This document shows, in pieces, positions 1 through 7,526 of a stretch of DNA of 12,932 nt. Position numbers and translations under genes: made by a program. Positions within the stretch are counted from its first letter, which is position 1. The number at the start of each line of letters is the position of its first letter. The notes under the pieces were generated by a model. It saw only the letters and a program-made list of their open reading frames with translations. It was not told the DNA's origin and searched no databases. The stretch is from UBA8231 sp964512165 (GTDB taxonomy: Bacteria; Latescibacterota; UBA2968; UBA8231): assembly GCA_964512165.1 (NCBI GenBank), contig CAZEHQ010000125.1, positions 1 through 12,932 of the forward strand. Direction: 5' to 3'.

Positions 1-871
1 TCACGACTGGGCGGACGGGAAGAAGGGAGGATGGGCGGCGGTCCTGCGGCAGGAGGCGTATGTAAATGAAGCGCTTGGAGGCGAGTCATTCCTGCCCGGG
101 GGCGGGCATCCGGGTCCTGCCAAGGTGGACAGGGACGGCCTGCGGATCATCGTGCTGGATTCCCAGTGGTGGCTGCATCGAGACGACGACAAGCCTGCCG
201 GCAGGGAAGGGGAAACCGACCGGATCGCGGAGAGGTTGCGCGGACTTCTGCAGCAGAGAGGCCGAAGGGAGGCGATCGTCGTCGCCCATCACCCATTGGA
301 GTCGCACGGCTCGCATGGAGGGTTCTTCGACTGGCGGGACCACCTCTTTCCCTTCGCCAAGGTGTCCCTGCCGCTCATCGGGCGGATCCCCCTGCCCATC
401 CTCGGCAGCCTGTACCCGCTTGGCAGGTGGCATCTCGTCAGGAGCAACCAGGATCTGAGCGGCCCCCGAAACCGGGTGATGGCTCGCGAGCTGAAGGAAG
501 CCCTTTCAGGCGAGCACAGGCCGCTGATCCATGCGGCCGGACACGACCACAACCTGCAGGTCCTGCATGGCGGCGCATGGGCGGAGTATGCACTGGTGAG
601 CGGCTCGGGATCGAAGAAGAGCAAAGTGGGACGGGGGGCAGGTACGCTCTTCGCTCACGAGCACCTCGGCTTCATGGCCGTCGACTTGATGGAGGATGGA
701 ACGGTCCTGTTGCGTGTCGTCGAGCCCACGGGGCGGAGAACGGTGGGTCGAGTGGTGTATTCCCGGTGGTTGAGAGCTCGTCCTGAAGGCGTCGGCGTCA
801 GGGGCCAGGCCCCGGCGGGTTCCGCGGGGGTTCCGGCGGCTCCCACTCTTCCGGGGGCTGCTCGAGGGTGA
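1..871 (+). CDS. Calcineurin-like metallophosphoesterase, 5' truncated by window edge
   Basis: The reading frame is open from base 2 to the TGA at 869-871 (289 residues seen). The first residues are His-Asp-Trp, and base 1 (T) fits the end of an Asn codon, so the window begins inside the GNHD metal-binding motif of calcineurin-like phosphoesterases. Further metal-site motifs are AHHP near visible residue 95 and GHDHNLQ near 180. These enzymes hydrolyse phosphomonoesters or diesters at a two-metal centre; the substrate here is unknown. The segment FFDWRDHLFPF followed by IPLPILGSLYPLGR resembles, from memory, a Bacteroidetes-type subfamily in which the enzyme may be fused to an outer-membrane barrel. 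No barrel follows here: the protein ends about 100 residues after GHDH in an Ala/Gly/Pro-rich tail. That tail is antisense to the end of the MscS gene (74 bp overlap). The N-terminal signal or anchor region is outside the window. Confidence 0.85.
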   Translation, partial: HDWADGKKGGWAAVLRQEAYVNEALGGESFLPGGGHPGPAKVDRDGLRIIVLDSQWWLHRDDDKPAGREGETDRIAERLRGLLQQRGRREAIVVAHHPLESHGSHGGFFDWRDHLFPFAKVSLPLIGRIPLPILGSLYPLGRWHLVRSNQDLSGPRNRVMARELKEALSGEHRPLIHAAGHDHNLQVLHGGAWAEYALVSGSGSKKSKVGRGAGTLFAHEHLGFMAVDLMEDGTVLLRVVEPTGRRTVGRVVYSRWLRARPEGVGVRGQAPAGSAGVPAAPTLPGAARG

Positions 872-1751
872 CATGGCGGTAGGCGAACTCGATCCTGTCG
901 TCCTTGTGGATCGCCTCGATGATGCTCCCCAGGATTTCACTGGCGATGCGCTCTCGATCGACCGCGATGGACTGGTACCGCACCCGCATGGTGATCCCGG
1001 AATGGAAGAGCTCCGCCCGGACGAAGGGGGTTTCCCCGGTTTCCTCGATGATCTCCCGGGTCACCTCGGTGGCGCAGTCGATGAGGGTTTGCTCGGTCAA
1101 TCGGTAGTCCGAGCGATAGGAGATGCGCACCGGCACCTCATCGAGGATGAACTTGGCCTCCTCGAGTGAATCCGTGTCCGCGTAGTTGATGACCATCTGG
1201 TCGAAGAGCAGTGCATTGGGGATCAGGATGATCCGCTTGGAGGCTTCTTCCCCGGGAATGGTCCCGCCCACTTCCCCCAGCAGAATGTGGGTGGGACTGA
1301 TGTCGAGGACATCGCCCGTCACCTCCTGAAAGATGATGCGGTCGCCGATCTGGAAGGGCCGCTTGGCCATGACCATGATCCAGGCGGCCAACCCGGTCAC
1401 GGGCCGTTGCAGGGACCAGCCCATGAGCATGCCGAGGAAGCCCAGGCCCAGTCCCATGGCGGCGAATGAACCCGACAGGCTGATACCGATGAGGACGATC
1501 CCCGACAGCACGAAGGCGTACTTCAGCAGGGAGTGGGCCCTGTGGATCTGGACCTCGCGGCGGCCCTGGCGCCGCATGGCCCCCAGGATGATCCGTTTGG
1601 CGGTATGGAAGACGAGGGCCAGGATCGCCAGAACGAGGGCGCCCGGAAGGAGGTACAGAATCACGCTGACGAGGTCCCTGCCCAGCTCGGGGACGTGATG
1701 GGCGACCCATCCCTGGGTGGTGTCCACCAGGCTGGCTACTTCCTGCTCCAT
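798..1751 (-). CDS. MscS-family mechanosensitive ion channel
   Basis: A 317-residue inner-membrane channel of the small MscS type, which opens under membrane tension and releases solutes on hypo-osmotic shock. Hydrophobic segments lie at about residues 28-48 and 74-93. A Gly/Ala-rich pore helix at 97-128 (AAMGLGLGFLGMLMGWSL) is followed by RPFQIGDRI (131-139), the usual transition from pore helix to beta domain. IPNALLFDQMVINY (177-190) matches the conserved IPN block, and the C-terminal cytoplasmic alpha/beta domain follows. The last 20 residues are acidic and proline-rich. The frame extends 38 codons upstream, but I place the start at 1751 because GAAGAGGAA stands 7 nt before it and the extra residues look like untranslated sequence. 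The gene is convergent with, and overlaps, the phosphoesterase gene, and is divergent from doxX. The class call is secure; the gating stimulus is not shown by sequence. Confidence 0.93.
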   Translation of the reverse strand: MEQEVASLVDTTQGWVAHHVPELGRDLVSVILYLLPGALVLAILALVFHTAKRIILGAMRRQGRREVQIHRAHSLLKYAFVLSGIVLIGISLSGSFAAMGLGLGFLGMLMGWSLQRPVTGLAAWIMVMAKRPFQIGDRIIFQEVTGDVLDISPTHILLGEVGGTIPGEEASKRIILIPNALLFDQMVINYADTDSLEEAKFILDEVPVRISYRSDYRLTEQTLIDCATEVTREIIEETGETPFVRAELFHSGITMRVRYQSIAVDRERIASEILGSIIEAIHKDDRIEFAYRHVTLEQPPEEWEPPEPPRNPPGPGP

Positions 1752-1758
1752 CGGTCGG

Positions 1759-1767
1759 TTCCTCTTC
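1759..1767 (-). promoter_or_regulatory. Ribosome binding site of the MscS gene (decides the start)
   Basis: Read on the minus strand, GAAGAGGAA ends 7 nt before the ATG at 1751. It is the best Shine-Dalgarno match in front of any in-frame start, which favours the 317-residue protein over the 355-residue version starting at 1865. Confidence 0.65.
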
Positions 1768-1845
1768 GCCTGTTTGGGGGTTCGTCGATCGCGAAAGGAT
1801 AGGGAGCCGGGCATCTGCAGGCCATGAGGACAGGAAAGGGACAAC

Positions 1846-1855
1846 CATCCGGATG
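1846..1855. repeat. Perfect 10-bp palindrome upstream of doxX promoter
   Basis: CATCCGGATG reads the same on both strands. Outside it, CAAC (1842-1845) can pair with GTTG (1859-1862), leaving a 3-nt bulge. It sits in the 172-bp space between the divergent MscS and doxX genes and touches the proposed doxX -35 box, where an operator could lie. A 10-bp palindrome is expected by chance in roughly one of six stretches this long, so the regulatory reading is weak. Confidence 0.3.
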
Positions 1856-1859
1856 CCTG

Positions 1860-1888
1860 TTGCACCGACCGGCAAGATCCGCTATATC
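1860..1888 (+). promoter_or_regulatory. Candidate sigma70-type promoter for doxX
   Basis: TTGCAC (1860-1865) and TATATC (1883-1888) are separated by exactly 17 nt. Transcription would begin near 1895, giving a leader of about 29 nt that contains GGAAAGGA (1909-1916), a Shine-Dalgarno match 7 nt before the doxX ATG. AT-rich hexamers are rare in this GC-rich window, which adds some weight. No experiment supports it. Confidence 0.5.
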
Positions 1889-1923
1889 GCTGCGGCGTCT
1901 CCTCTCACGGAAAGGACCCCTCC

Positions 1924-2358
1924 ATGGACCTCCGAGCATGTCTCAAGGCGCCGCACCTGCCGCCGCCCGCCGACGGCGCCCTGCTGCTGATGCGGCTCGT
2001 CGCCGGTCTCGCCTTCGTCTTCCACGGCTGGGGGAAGATCCAGAACCCCTTCGGCTGGATGGGGCCGGACGCCGCCATCCCCGGCCTCTTCCAGGGGCTG
2101 GCCGCCCTCTCGGAGTTCGGCGGCGGCATCGCCTGGATGATCGGCCTGGTGACGCCGCTGGCCTCCCTGGGCATCGGCTGCACCATGGCCGTCGCCGTGG
2201 CCACGCACCTGCTGGGCGGTGATCCCTTCGTGGGCCGGGGAGGCTCCTACGAGCTGGCCGCCATCTACCTCTGCCTGTCGATCCTGTTCATCGCTTCCGG
2301 CCCGGGACGGTTGTCGCTGGACGCCAACCTCTTCGGCCGGGGCTGCCGGGAGTCCTGA
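1924..2358 (+). CDS. DoxX family membrane protein
   Basis: A 144-residue integral membrane protein. Four hydrophobic segments are visible at about residues 18-36, 54-76, 78-97 and 109-126. The FHGWGKI motif at the end of the first segment and SGPGRLSLD after the last are characteristic of the DoxX family (named after a thiosulfate:quinone oxidoreductase subunit). Most bacterial members have no assigned reaction; some are linked to redox stress. No quinone or thiosulfate partner gene is nearby, so a catalytic role should not be assumed. The start is well supported by GGAAAGGA 7 nt upstream and the promoter at 1860-1888. It is followed by a strong hairpin and then, on the same strand, the ankyrin gene. 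This is also where the high-GC central block begins. Confidence 0.9.
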   Translation: MDLRACLKAPHLPPPADGALLLMRLVAGLAFVFHGWGKIQNPFGWMGPDAAIPGLFQGLAALSEFGGGIAWMIGLVTPLASLGIGCTMAVAVATHLLGGDPFVGRGGSYELAAIYLCLSILFIASGPGRLSLDANLFGRGCRES

Positions 2359-2359
2359 A

Positions 2360-2398
2360 CCGGAGCGGGCGCGGCGAGACTTCCCGCGCCCGCACCGG
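2360..2398 (+). terminator. Strong GC hairpin between doxX and the ankyrin gene
   Basis: Starting 2 nt after the doxX stop, CCGG (2360-2363), an unpaired A, then GCGGGCGCGG (2365-2374) pair with CCGCGCCCGC (2384-2393), A, CCGG (2395-2398) around a 9-nt loop: a 10-bp perfect stem plus 4 bp beyond one A-A mismatch. There is no T run, so a classical intrinsic terminator is not demonstrated. The 3' arm ends inside the GGAG (2397-2400) that is the likely ribosome binding site of the next gene, so the fold could instead limit ankyrin translation. Confidence 0.55.
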
Positions 2399-2405
2399 AG
2401 TCCAC

Positions 2406-4073
2406 ATGTCACGCAACGGATGCAGCCGTCCGGCGCCGGACGGCTCCTTCACCCTGGGCCAGGCCCGCCTCACCCGTCCCGCCGCCATGGACACGGACCG
2501 CTACGTGTACGGCGTGGTCCCCGTTGACGGCCGCGACGCCTGGGCCCTGTTCTGCGCCTGCGCCGCGGGCGACCTGGCCGGCGCGCGCCGTCTCCTCGGG
2601 CGCGATCCGAACCTCGTCAACGCCCAGTACTGGTACCAGTTCCCCATCCACATGGCGGTCCGGGAGGGCCACGCCGACGTGGTGGAACTGCTGCTGCAGG
2701 CCGGCGCCGACGCGGGCGAGTCGCGCTACACCTACAACTCCTGGGACAAGCTGCTGGCCGTCGCCGATGAGCGCGGCCACGACGAGGTCGGCCGCCTGCT
2801 GCGGCAGGACTTGGCCGCCCGCTTCGGGTACGCCGAGGCCTTCGAGCCCCTGGCCGCGGCGATTCGCGACCGCCACCGGGAGCGGGTCGAGTCGCTCCTG
2901 GCGGAGGCCCCGGAACTGGTGAGGGCCGCCGACGCCCTGGGCAACACCCCCCTCCACTGGGCCGCCCTTACGCGGCAGCTGGATCTCGTCGACCGCTTCC
3001 ACGAGCTGGGCGCCGACATCGACGCCCACCGCGCCGACGGCCGGACGCCCGTGCAGGTGGCCGTGGACGGGGACTACTGGTTCCGCACCCGGGACCTGCC
3101 GGAGGACGCGGTCCAGGACCCGTGGGTGGTAGCCCGCCACCTGCTCGACCGGGGCGCCCGCCGCGACTTCACCCTGGTCTGCCGCATGGGGGACCTGGAG
3201 GGGGCGCGGGAGGTCCTGGCCGCCGACCCGGGGGCGGCGAACCGCCTCGATCCGGCCCGCCGCAGCCCCCTGACCGCGGCCGTCCAGGCCGGCCACCTGG
3301 AGCTCGTCCTGCTGCTGCTCGACCGGGGCGCCGATCCCGCCGCGCCCGAGGACCGGGCGCCCCGGGGCGCGGCCCTGCACGAGGCGGCGGGGGCCAACCG
3401 CCTCGACCTGGCCGAGCTGCTCCTCGACCACGGCGCCGACCCCGACGCCGATGTCGATTCCTCGGGGGACTGCTGGTTCATCGCCGAGTGGTGCCACCCG
3501 GAGGAGTGCGGCCCCATGCAGGGGCTGCTGCGCAGCCGCGGCGCGACGCCGACGCCGCCCGATTCCCCGGAGGAGATGAAGCAGGCCCTGCTGTCGGGAT
3601 ACTCCGCCGCCGGCGACTGGTTCTTCATGACCAGCCTGCTCAACTCGAAGGATGCAGACTTGCACGACCTCTTCCTGGAGCGCTGGGGGCACGCGGTGGC
3701 GGACCTCGTGCCGGGGGACGTGTGGGGCGGCGAGGTGCCCTCGCCGGCGCTGCTGGAGAAACTGCTCGAAGCCGGCCTCGACCCGAACCGGCCGAACTGG
3801 ATCGGACGCACCTTCCTGCACGTGGCCGCCGGGAAGGGCGCCGTCGAGGCCGCCGCGGCCCTGCTGGCGGCCGGGGCGGATCTGGAGGCGGTGGAGCTGG
3901 AGCACGGCGGCACACCACTGGCCGCGGCGGCGCGGGCGGGGGAGGCGGAGATGGTGGCCTTCCTGCTGGAGAAGGGGGCCGATGCCGACGCTCCCGCGGG
4001 ATCGCCGTGGGCCACGGCGAGGGCCCGGGCGCGGGAGGGGGACTCGGACCGGGTGCGGGAGCTGCTCGCCTGA
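2406..4073 (+). CDS. Ankyrin-repeat protein
   Basis: A 555-residue protein built almost wholly of ankyrin repeats, which form a stacked helical scaffold for protein binding. The clearest units are at residues 78-106 (HMAVREGHADVVELLLQAGA), 179-208 (GNTPLHWAALTRQLDLVDRF), 286-316 (AAVQAGHLELVLLLLDRGAD), 467-496 (FLHVAAGKGAVEAAAALLAA) and 501-530. Degenerate units lie near 44-75, 145-174, 212-250, 254-283 and 320-348. Residues about 350-450 are less regular and rich in Trp and Cys. There is no signal peptide or membrane segment, so it is probably cytoplasmic. I use the ATG at 2406 because GGAG lies 5 nt upstream; a second Met at 2487 has no such site and is the alternative. No effector domain is visible and the partner is unknown. 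It is 56 nt upstream of the aminotransferase gene and may be cotranscribed. Confidence 0.9.
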   Translation: MSRNGCSRPAPDGSFTLGQARLTRPAAMDTDRYVYGVVPVDGRDAWALFCACAAGDLAGARRLLGRDPNLVNAQYWYQFPIHMAVREGHADVVELLLQAGADAGESRYTYNSWDKLLAVADERGHDEVGRLLRQDLAARFGYAEAFEPLAAAIRDRHRERVESLLAEAPELVRAADALGNTPLHWAALTRQLDLVDRFHELGADIDAHRADGRTPVQVAVDGDYWFRTRDLPEDAVQDPWVVARHLLDRGARRDFTLVCRMGDLEGAREVLAADPGAANRLDPARRSPLTAAVQAGHLELVLLLLDRGADPAAPEDRAPRGAALHEAAGANRLDLAELLLDHGADPDADVDSSGDCWFIAEWCHPEECGPMQGLLRSRGATPTPPDSPEEMKQALLSGYSAAGDWFFMTSLLNSKDADLHDLFLERWGHAVADLVPGDVWGGEVPSPALLEKLLEAGLDPNRPNWIGRTFLHVAAGKGAVEAAAALLAAGADLEAVELEHGGTPLAAAARAGEAEMVAFLLEKGADADAPAGSPWATARARAREGDSDRVRELLA

Positions 4074-4129
4074 GGGGACGCCCGCTCCCCGGTTGTTCGG
4101 CCGGCGCCGGTGTGCGATCCTTCAGCGCC

Positions 4130-4799
4130 ATGTCCGCCGCCGAGGCGCCGAGAGCCGGGCGCCACCACCTGCATATCCCCGGGCCGACGCCCATCCCCGA
4201 CGCGGTCACCCGCGCCATGGCCCGTCCCCTCATCGACCACCGGGGGCCCGAGTTCGGGCGCCTGACCCGGTCGATCCTCGAGCGCCTCGGCCCCGTCTTC
4301 GGCTGCGGCGGCCCCATCGCCCTCTACCCCTCCTCGGGCACCGGCGCCTGGGAGGCGGCCCTGGTCAACACCCTCTCCCCCGGCGACAGCGTCCTGTGCT
4401 GCGACAACGGCCACTTCGCCCGCCTCTGGGGCGAGGTCGCCCGCCGCCTGGGCCTCACCGTCGAGCGGCTGGGGTGCGACTGGCGCCACCCCGTCGACCC
4501 GCGGCGCCTGGAGGAGCGTCTCGCCGCCGACGGCGAAGGCCGGATAGGCGCCGTCCTGGCCCTGCACAACGAGACCTCCACCGGCGTCCTGAGCGATGTC
4601 GCCGCCCTGCGCCGGGCCATGGACGACGCCGGCCACGGGGCGCTGCTCCTCGTCGACGCCGTCTCCTCCTTGGGGGCAGCGGAATACCGCCACGACGACT
4701 GGGGCGTGGACGTCACCGTCGCCGGCTCGCAGAAGGGCCTCATGCTGCCCCCCGGCCTCGGGTTCAACGCCGTCGGCAGCAAGGCCCTGGCCGCCTCGA
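4130..4799 (+). CDS. Class V PLP aminotransferase, serine-glyoxylate type, 3' end lost in assembly gap
   Basis: The first 223 residues of a fold-type I, class V aminotransferase, probably of the alanine/serine-glyoxylate group, which moves an amino group from serine or alanine to glyoxylate. The N-terminus HHLHIPGPTPIP is the family's substrate-side signature. SSGTG (68-72) binds the cofactor phosphate, HNETSTGV (147-154) is conserved in the family, LLVDAVSS (173-180) holds the Asp that contacts the pyridine nitrogen, and GSQKGLMLPPGL (199-210) has the Schiff-base lysine at 202. Relatives are about 380-400 residues long, so some 160-180 residues are missing. There is no clear Shine-Dalgarno site before the ATG at 4130; the start is chosen because it leaves the usual short lead into HIPGPT. 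Related ureidoglycine-glyoxylate or phosphonate transaminases are possible. It is the first gene of a likely three-gene operon with the oxidoreductase and acyl-CoA synthetase. Confidence 0.85.
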
Positions 4800-4899
4800 N
4801 NNNNNNNNNNNNNNNNNNNNNNNNNNNNNNNNNNNNNNNNNNNNNNNNNNNNNNNNNNNNNNNNNNNNNNNNNNNNNNNNNNNNNNNNNNNNNNNNNNN
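4800..4899. other. Assembly gap, 100 N
   Basis: Exactly 100 unknown bases, the conventional placeholder for a scaffold gap of unknown size. It removes the C-terminal part of the aminotransferase and the N-terminal part of the oxidoreductase. If both genes are of normal length, about 600-700 bases are missing, so coordinates to the right are relative only. Confidence 0.98.
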
Positions 4900-5916
4900 C
4901 GCGGGCGCGCCTGGGGCGAGCGCCACGGCGCCCCCGTCTTCGACGACTACGAGCGCCTCCTCGACGAGACCGCCCCGGACCTCGCCGTCATCGCCACCCA
5001 GGCGCCTCTGCACGAGGCGCCGGTCCTGGCCGCCGCCGGCCGCGGCGTCCACGTGTTCTGCGAGAAGCCCATCGCCCTCGACCTCGTGCAGGCCGACCGC
5101 ATGGTCGCCGCCTGCAGCGGCCACGGCGTCAAGCTGGCCATCAACCACATCAAGCGGGCGAGTCCGTACAACCGCCACGCCAGGGAGTGGATCGAGGCCG
5201 GCCGCATCGGCCGCGTGATCCGCCTGCAGGCCGCCAACAAGGGGGGCCGCAGGGCCGGCAACGAGCTGATGGAGATGGGCACCCACCTCTACGACTGGCT
5301 GCGCCTCTTCGGCGGCGGCGTGGAGTGGCTCCACGGCCACCTGACCCAGCTCGACGGCCGCGAGTCGGGCCTCGCCGACATCCGCCGCACCCAGGAGGTG
5401 GACCCGAGGGACCGCGACGCGGGGCTGGTTCTGGGCGAGCGCGCCTTCGTGAGCCTGCGCTTCCGCGGCGGCGTCCACGCCGACGCGGGCTTCGCCGCCG
5501 AGAGGGAGACCGACGACCGCAACTACGGCCTCGACATCGTCGGCACCGAGGGCCGCATCGCCCTGCGCCACAGCGTCGGCACCAGGATGTTCTTGCACCG
5601 GGGGGCGCACATGGGGCCCGCCGACGCCTGGGAACCCGTGCCCCTGCCCGAGGAGGACCTCGACGAGGCGGGGAATCCGCGGGACCGGGAGTCGAAGCGG
5701 CGGTTCCTGCAGCGGCTCATGCTGCGGGACCTGATCGAGGCGGCGGCACAGGACCGGGAGCCGCTGTCGAGCGGCGCCGACGGGCGCGACTGCCTGGAGA
5801 TGATCCACGCCACCTACGAGTCGCACCGCCGCCGGGCGCGGGTGGAGATGCCCCTGACCCCGCGCGAGCACCCCCTGGAGCGCTGGCGCCGGGAGGCGGG
5901 GGAGGGGAGTTCATGA
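4900..5916 (+). CDS. Gfo/Idh/MocA family NAD(P)-dependent oxidoreductase, 5' end lost in assembly gap
   Basis: 338 residues are visible, ending at the TGA at 5914-5916. The reading frame resumes directly after the gap at ARAWGERHGAPVF-like sequence, normally about residue 35-45 in this family. The missing part is therefore mostly the first Rossmann strand and the GxGxxG nucleotide motif. Visible marks are LAVIATQAPLH (28-38), CEKPIALD (54-61) with the family's EKP motif, the second-domain motif GTHLYDW (127-133), and VGTEGRI (214-220). Family members oxidise or reduce sugars, inositols, their amino or acid derivatives, or related carbonyls; the substrate cannot be told here. The stop codon overlaps the start of the acyl-CoA synthetase (ATGA), so the two are translationally coupled and probably share a pathway. 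Confidence 0.88.
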   Translation, partial: RGRAWGERHGAPVFDDYERLLDETAPDLAVIATQAPLHEAPVLAAAGRGVHVFCEKPIALDLVQADRMVAACSGHGVKLAINHIKRASPYNRHAREWIEAGRIGRVIRLQAANKGGRRAGNELMEMGTHLYDWLRLFGGGVEWLHGHLTQLDGRESGLADIRRTQEVDPRDRDAGLVLGERAFVSLRFRGGVHADAGFAAERETDDRNYGLDIVGTEGRIALRHSVGTRMFLHRGAHMGPADAWEPVPLPEEDLDEAGNPRDRESKRRFLQRLMLRDLIEAAAQDREPLSSGADGRDCLEMIHATYESHRRRARVEMPLTPREHPLERWRREAGEGSS

Positions 5917-7493
5917 GCGCCGGGAAGGTCTACCGCACCGAGCTGACGCCGGTGGACTTCCTGCGGCGCAGCGCCCGCGTCTTTCCGCGGAAGACCGCCG
6001 TCGTCCACGGCGACCGCCGCTTCACCTACGCCGAGCTGGAGGCGCGCGTGAACCGCCTCGCCTGGGCCCTGCGCCGCGCCGGCCTGGAGAAGGGTCAGCG
6101 CGTCGCCTTCCTCTCCCCGAACACGCCGGCCCTGCTCGAGGCCCACTTCGCCGTGCCCGCCGCCGGCGGCGTGCTCGTCGCCGTCAACACCCGCCTCAAC
6201 AGCGGCGAGATCGGCTACATCCTCGAGCACTCCGGGTCGCGCTTTCTCTTCGTCGACGAGGCCCTCGCCCACCTCGTGGAGCCCCTCGACCTCGGGGCGG
6301 TGCAGGTGGTGCGCAGCGCCGACACCGGCGCTCCGGACGACCCCTACGAGGCCTTCCTCGCCGGCGGCTCCGAGGAGGAACCGCCGCCGGTGCTTGCCGA
6401 CGAGGAGGAGCCGATCTCCATGAACTACACCTCGGGCACGACGGGCCGCCCCAAGGGCGTGGTCTACACCCACCGCGGCGCCTACCTCAACGCCCTCGGC
6501 GAGGTCGTGGAGACGGGCATGACCTTCGACACCGTCTACCTGTGGACCCTGCCCATGTTCCACTGCAACGGCTGGTGCTTCACCTGGGCGGTGACCGCCA
6601 TGGCCGGCACCCACGTCTGCCTGCGCCAGGTCGATCCCGAACGCATCTGGCAGCTCCTCGAAGCCGAGGCCGTCACCCACTACTGCGGCGCCCCCACCGT
6701 CCACATCAACCTCCTCGCCCACCCGGCGGCGCGCCCCCTCGGGCGCCGGGTCACCGCCGTCATCGCCGGGGCGCCGCCGTCGCCGACGCTGCTGGGCCAG
6801 CTCCGCGAGCACGACATCCGCCCCATCCACGTGTACGGCCTTACCGAGACCTACGGCCCGACCTCGGTCTGCGCCTGGCAGGAGGAGTGGGAGGGCCTGC
6901 CCGCCGACGAGCAGGCACGGCAACTGGCCCGCCAGGGGCAGGGCTACGTGGTCTCCGACGAGGTCCGCGTCGTCGACGAGGAGGGCGAGGACGTGCCCCG
7001 CGACGGGCAGACCATGGGCGAGGTGGTCATGCGCGGCAACATCGTCATGAAGGAGTACTTCGATCAGCCGGAGGCCACGGCCGAGGCCTTCCGCGGCGGC
7101 TGGTTCCACTCCGGCGACCTGGGGGTGCGCCACCCCGACGGCTACGTCGAGATCCGCGACCGCGCCAAGGACATCATCATCTCCGGGGGCGAGAACATCT
7201 CCACCATCGAGGTCGAGCAGACCGTGGCCCGCCATCCCGAGGTGCTGGAGTGCGCCGTCATCGCCGTGCCCGACGACAAGTGGGGGGAGCGGCCCAAGGC
7301 CTTCGTCACCCCGAAGGCCGGCGCTCAGGTGAGTGAGAGCGGGATCATCGACTTCTGCCGCGAGCGCCTGGCCCACTTCAAGTGCCCGGCAGCCGTCGAG
7401 TTCGGCGAGCTGCCGAAGACCTCGACGGGGAAGGTGCAGAAGTTCGTGCTGCGCGAGAAGGAGTGGGAGGGCCGCACGCGGCGGGTCAACTGA
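5913..7493 (+). CDS. Acyl-CoA synthetase (AMP-forming, ANL superfamily)
   Basis: A complete 526-residue acid:CoA ligase that activates a carboxylic acid to acyl-AMP and then acyl-CoA. All core motifs are present: the P-loop YTSGTTGRPKG (172-182), TLPMFHCNGW (212-221), YGLTETYG (308-315), GWFHSGDL (396-403), RDRAKDIIISGGENIS (415-430) and PKTSTGKVQK (501-510) with the catalytic lysine at 507. The WTLPMFHCNGW and VNTRLNSGEI blocks fit the subgroup that includes Thermus long-chain acyl-CoA synthetase, plant AAE enzymes and methylmercaptopropionate-CoA ligases. Chain length therefore cannot be assigned with confidence. The start overlaps the oxidoreductase stop by 4 bp (ATGA) and GGAGG lies 7 nt upstream, so the start is firm. 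It is the last gene of the plus-strand cluster and converges on the TPR gene. Confidence 0.95.
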   Translation: MSAGKVYRTELTPVDFLRRSARVFPRKTAVVHGDRRFTYAELEARVNRLAWALRRAGLEKGQRVAFLSPNTPALLEAHFAVPAAGGVLVAVNTRLNSGEIGYILEHSGSRFLFVDEALAHLVEPLDLGAVQVVRSADTGAPDDPYEAFLAGGSEEEPPPVLADEEEPISMNYTSGTTGRPKGVVYTHRGAYLNALGEVVETGMTFDTVYLWTLPMFHCNGWCFTWAVTAMAGTHVCLRQVDPERIWQLLEAEAVTHYCGAPTVHINLLAHPAARPLGRRVTAVIAGAPPSPTLLGQLREHDIRPIHVYGLTETYGPTSVCAWQEEWEGLPADEQARQLARQGQGYVVSDEVRVVDEEGEDVPRDGQTMGEVVMRGNIVMKEYFDQPEATAEAFRGGWFHSGDLGVRHPDGYVEIRDRAKDIIISGGENISTIEVEQTVARHPEVLECAVIAVPDDKWGERPKAFVTPKAGAQVSESGIIDFCRERLAHFKCPAAVEFGELPKTSTGKVQKFVLREKEWEGRTRRVN

Positions 7494-7526
7494 CCGGCCG
7501 CGGGGCCTCCCCGATCAGTCGGCCGG
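7494..7526. terminator. Interrupted hairpin between convergent genes
   Basis: CCGGCCG (7494-7500) followed by CGGGG (7501-7505) can pair with CCCCG (7509-7513) and CGGCCGG (7520-7526), giving 12 base pairs with a 3-nt loop and a one-sided 6-nt bulge. It begins right after the acyl-CoA synthetase stop and covers the TPR gene's stop codon, the usual place for a shared two-way terminator. There is no T run on either strand, so it may act only as an mRNA-end stabiliser or with Rho. Confidence 0.45.

Noticed and set aside
2409..3905. 498-codon open frame on the minus strand
   Set aside because: It is a shadow of the ankyrin gene, with low-complexity Gly/Val/Gln composition, no domain and no ribosome binding site.
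4101..4110. Palindrome CCGGCGCCGG before the aminotransferase gene
   Set aside because: GC-only palindromes are common at this composition and there is no T run or nearby supporting signal.
3122..5218. Apparent 698-residue fusion including the aminotransferase
   Set aside because: The part before 4130 is an out-of-frame shadow of the ankyrin gene, and the part after the gap is out of frame with the oxidoreductase. Only 4130-4799 is real.
4324..5871. 515-codon open frame on the minus strand across the N run
   Set aside because: It depends on reading through unknown bases and is antisense to two recognised enzymes.
5913..7493. Assignment of the acyl-CoA synthetase as DmdB or a long-chain FadD
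   Set aside because: Core motifs are shared by the whole subgroup, and no DMSP or beta-oxidation neighbour is present to decide.
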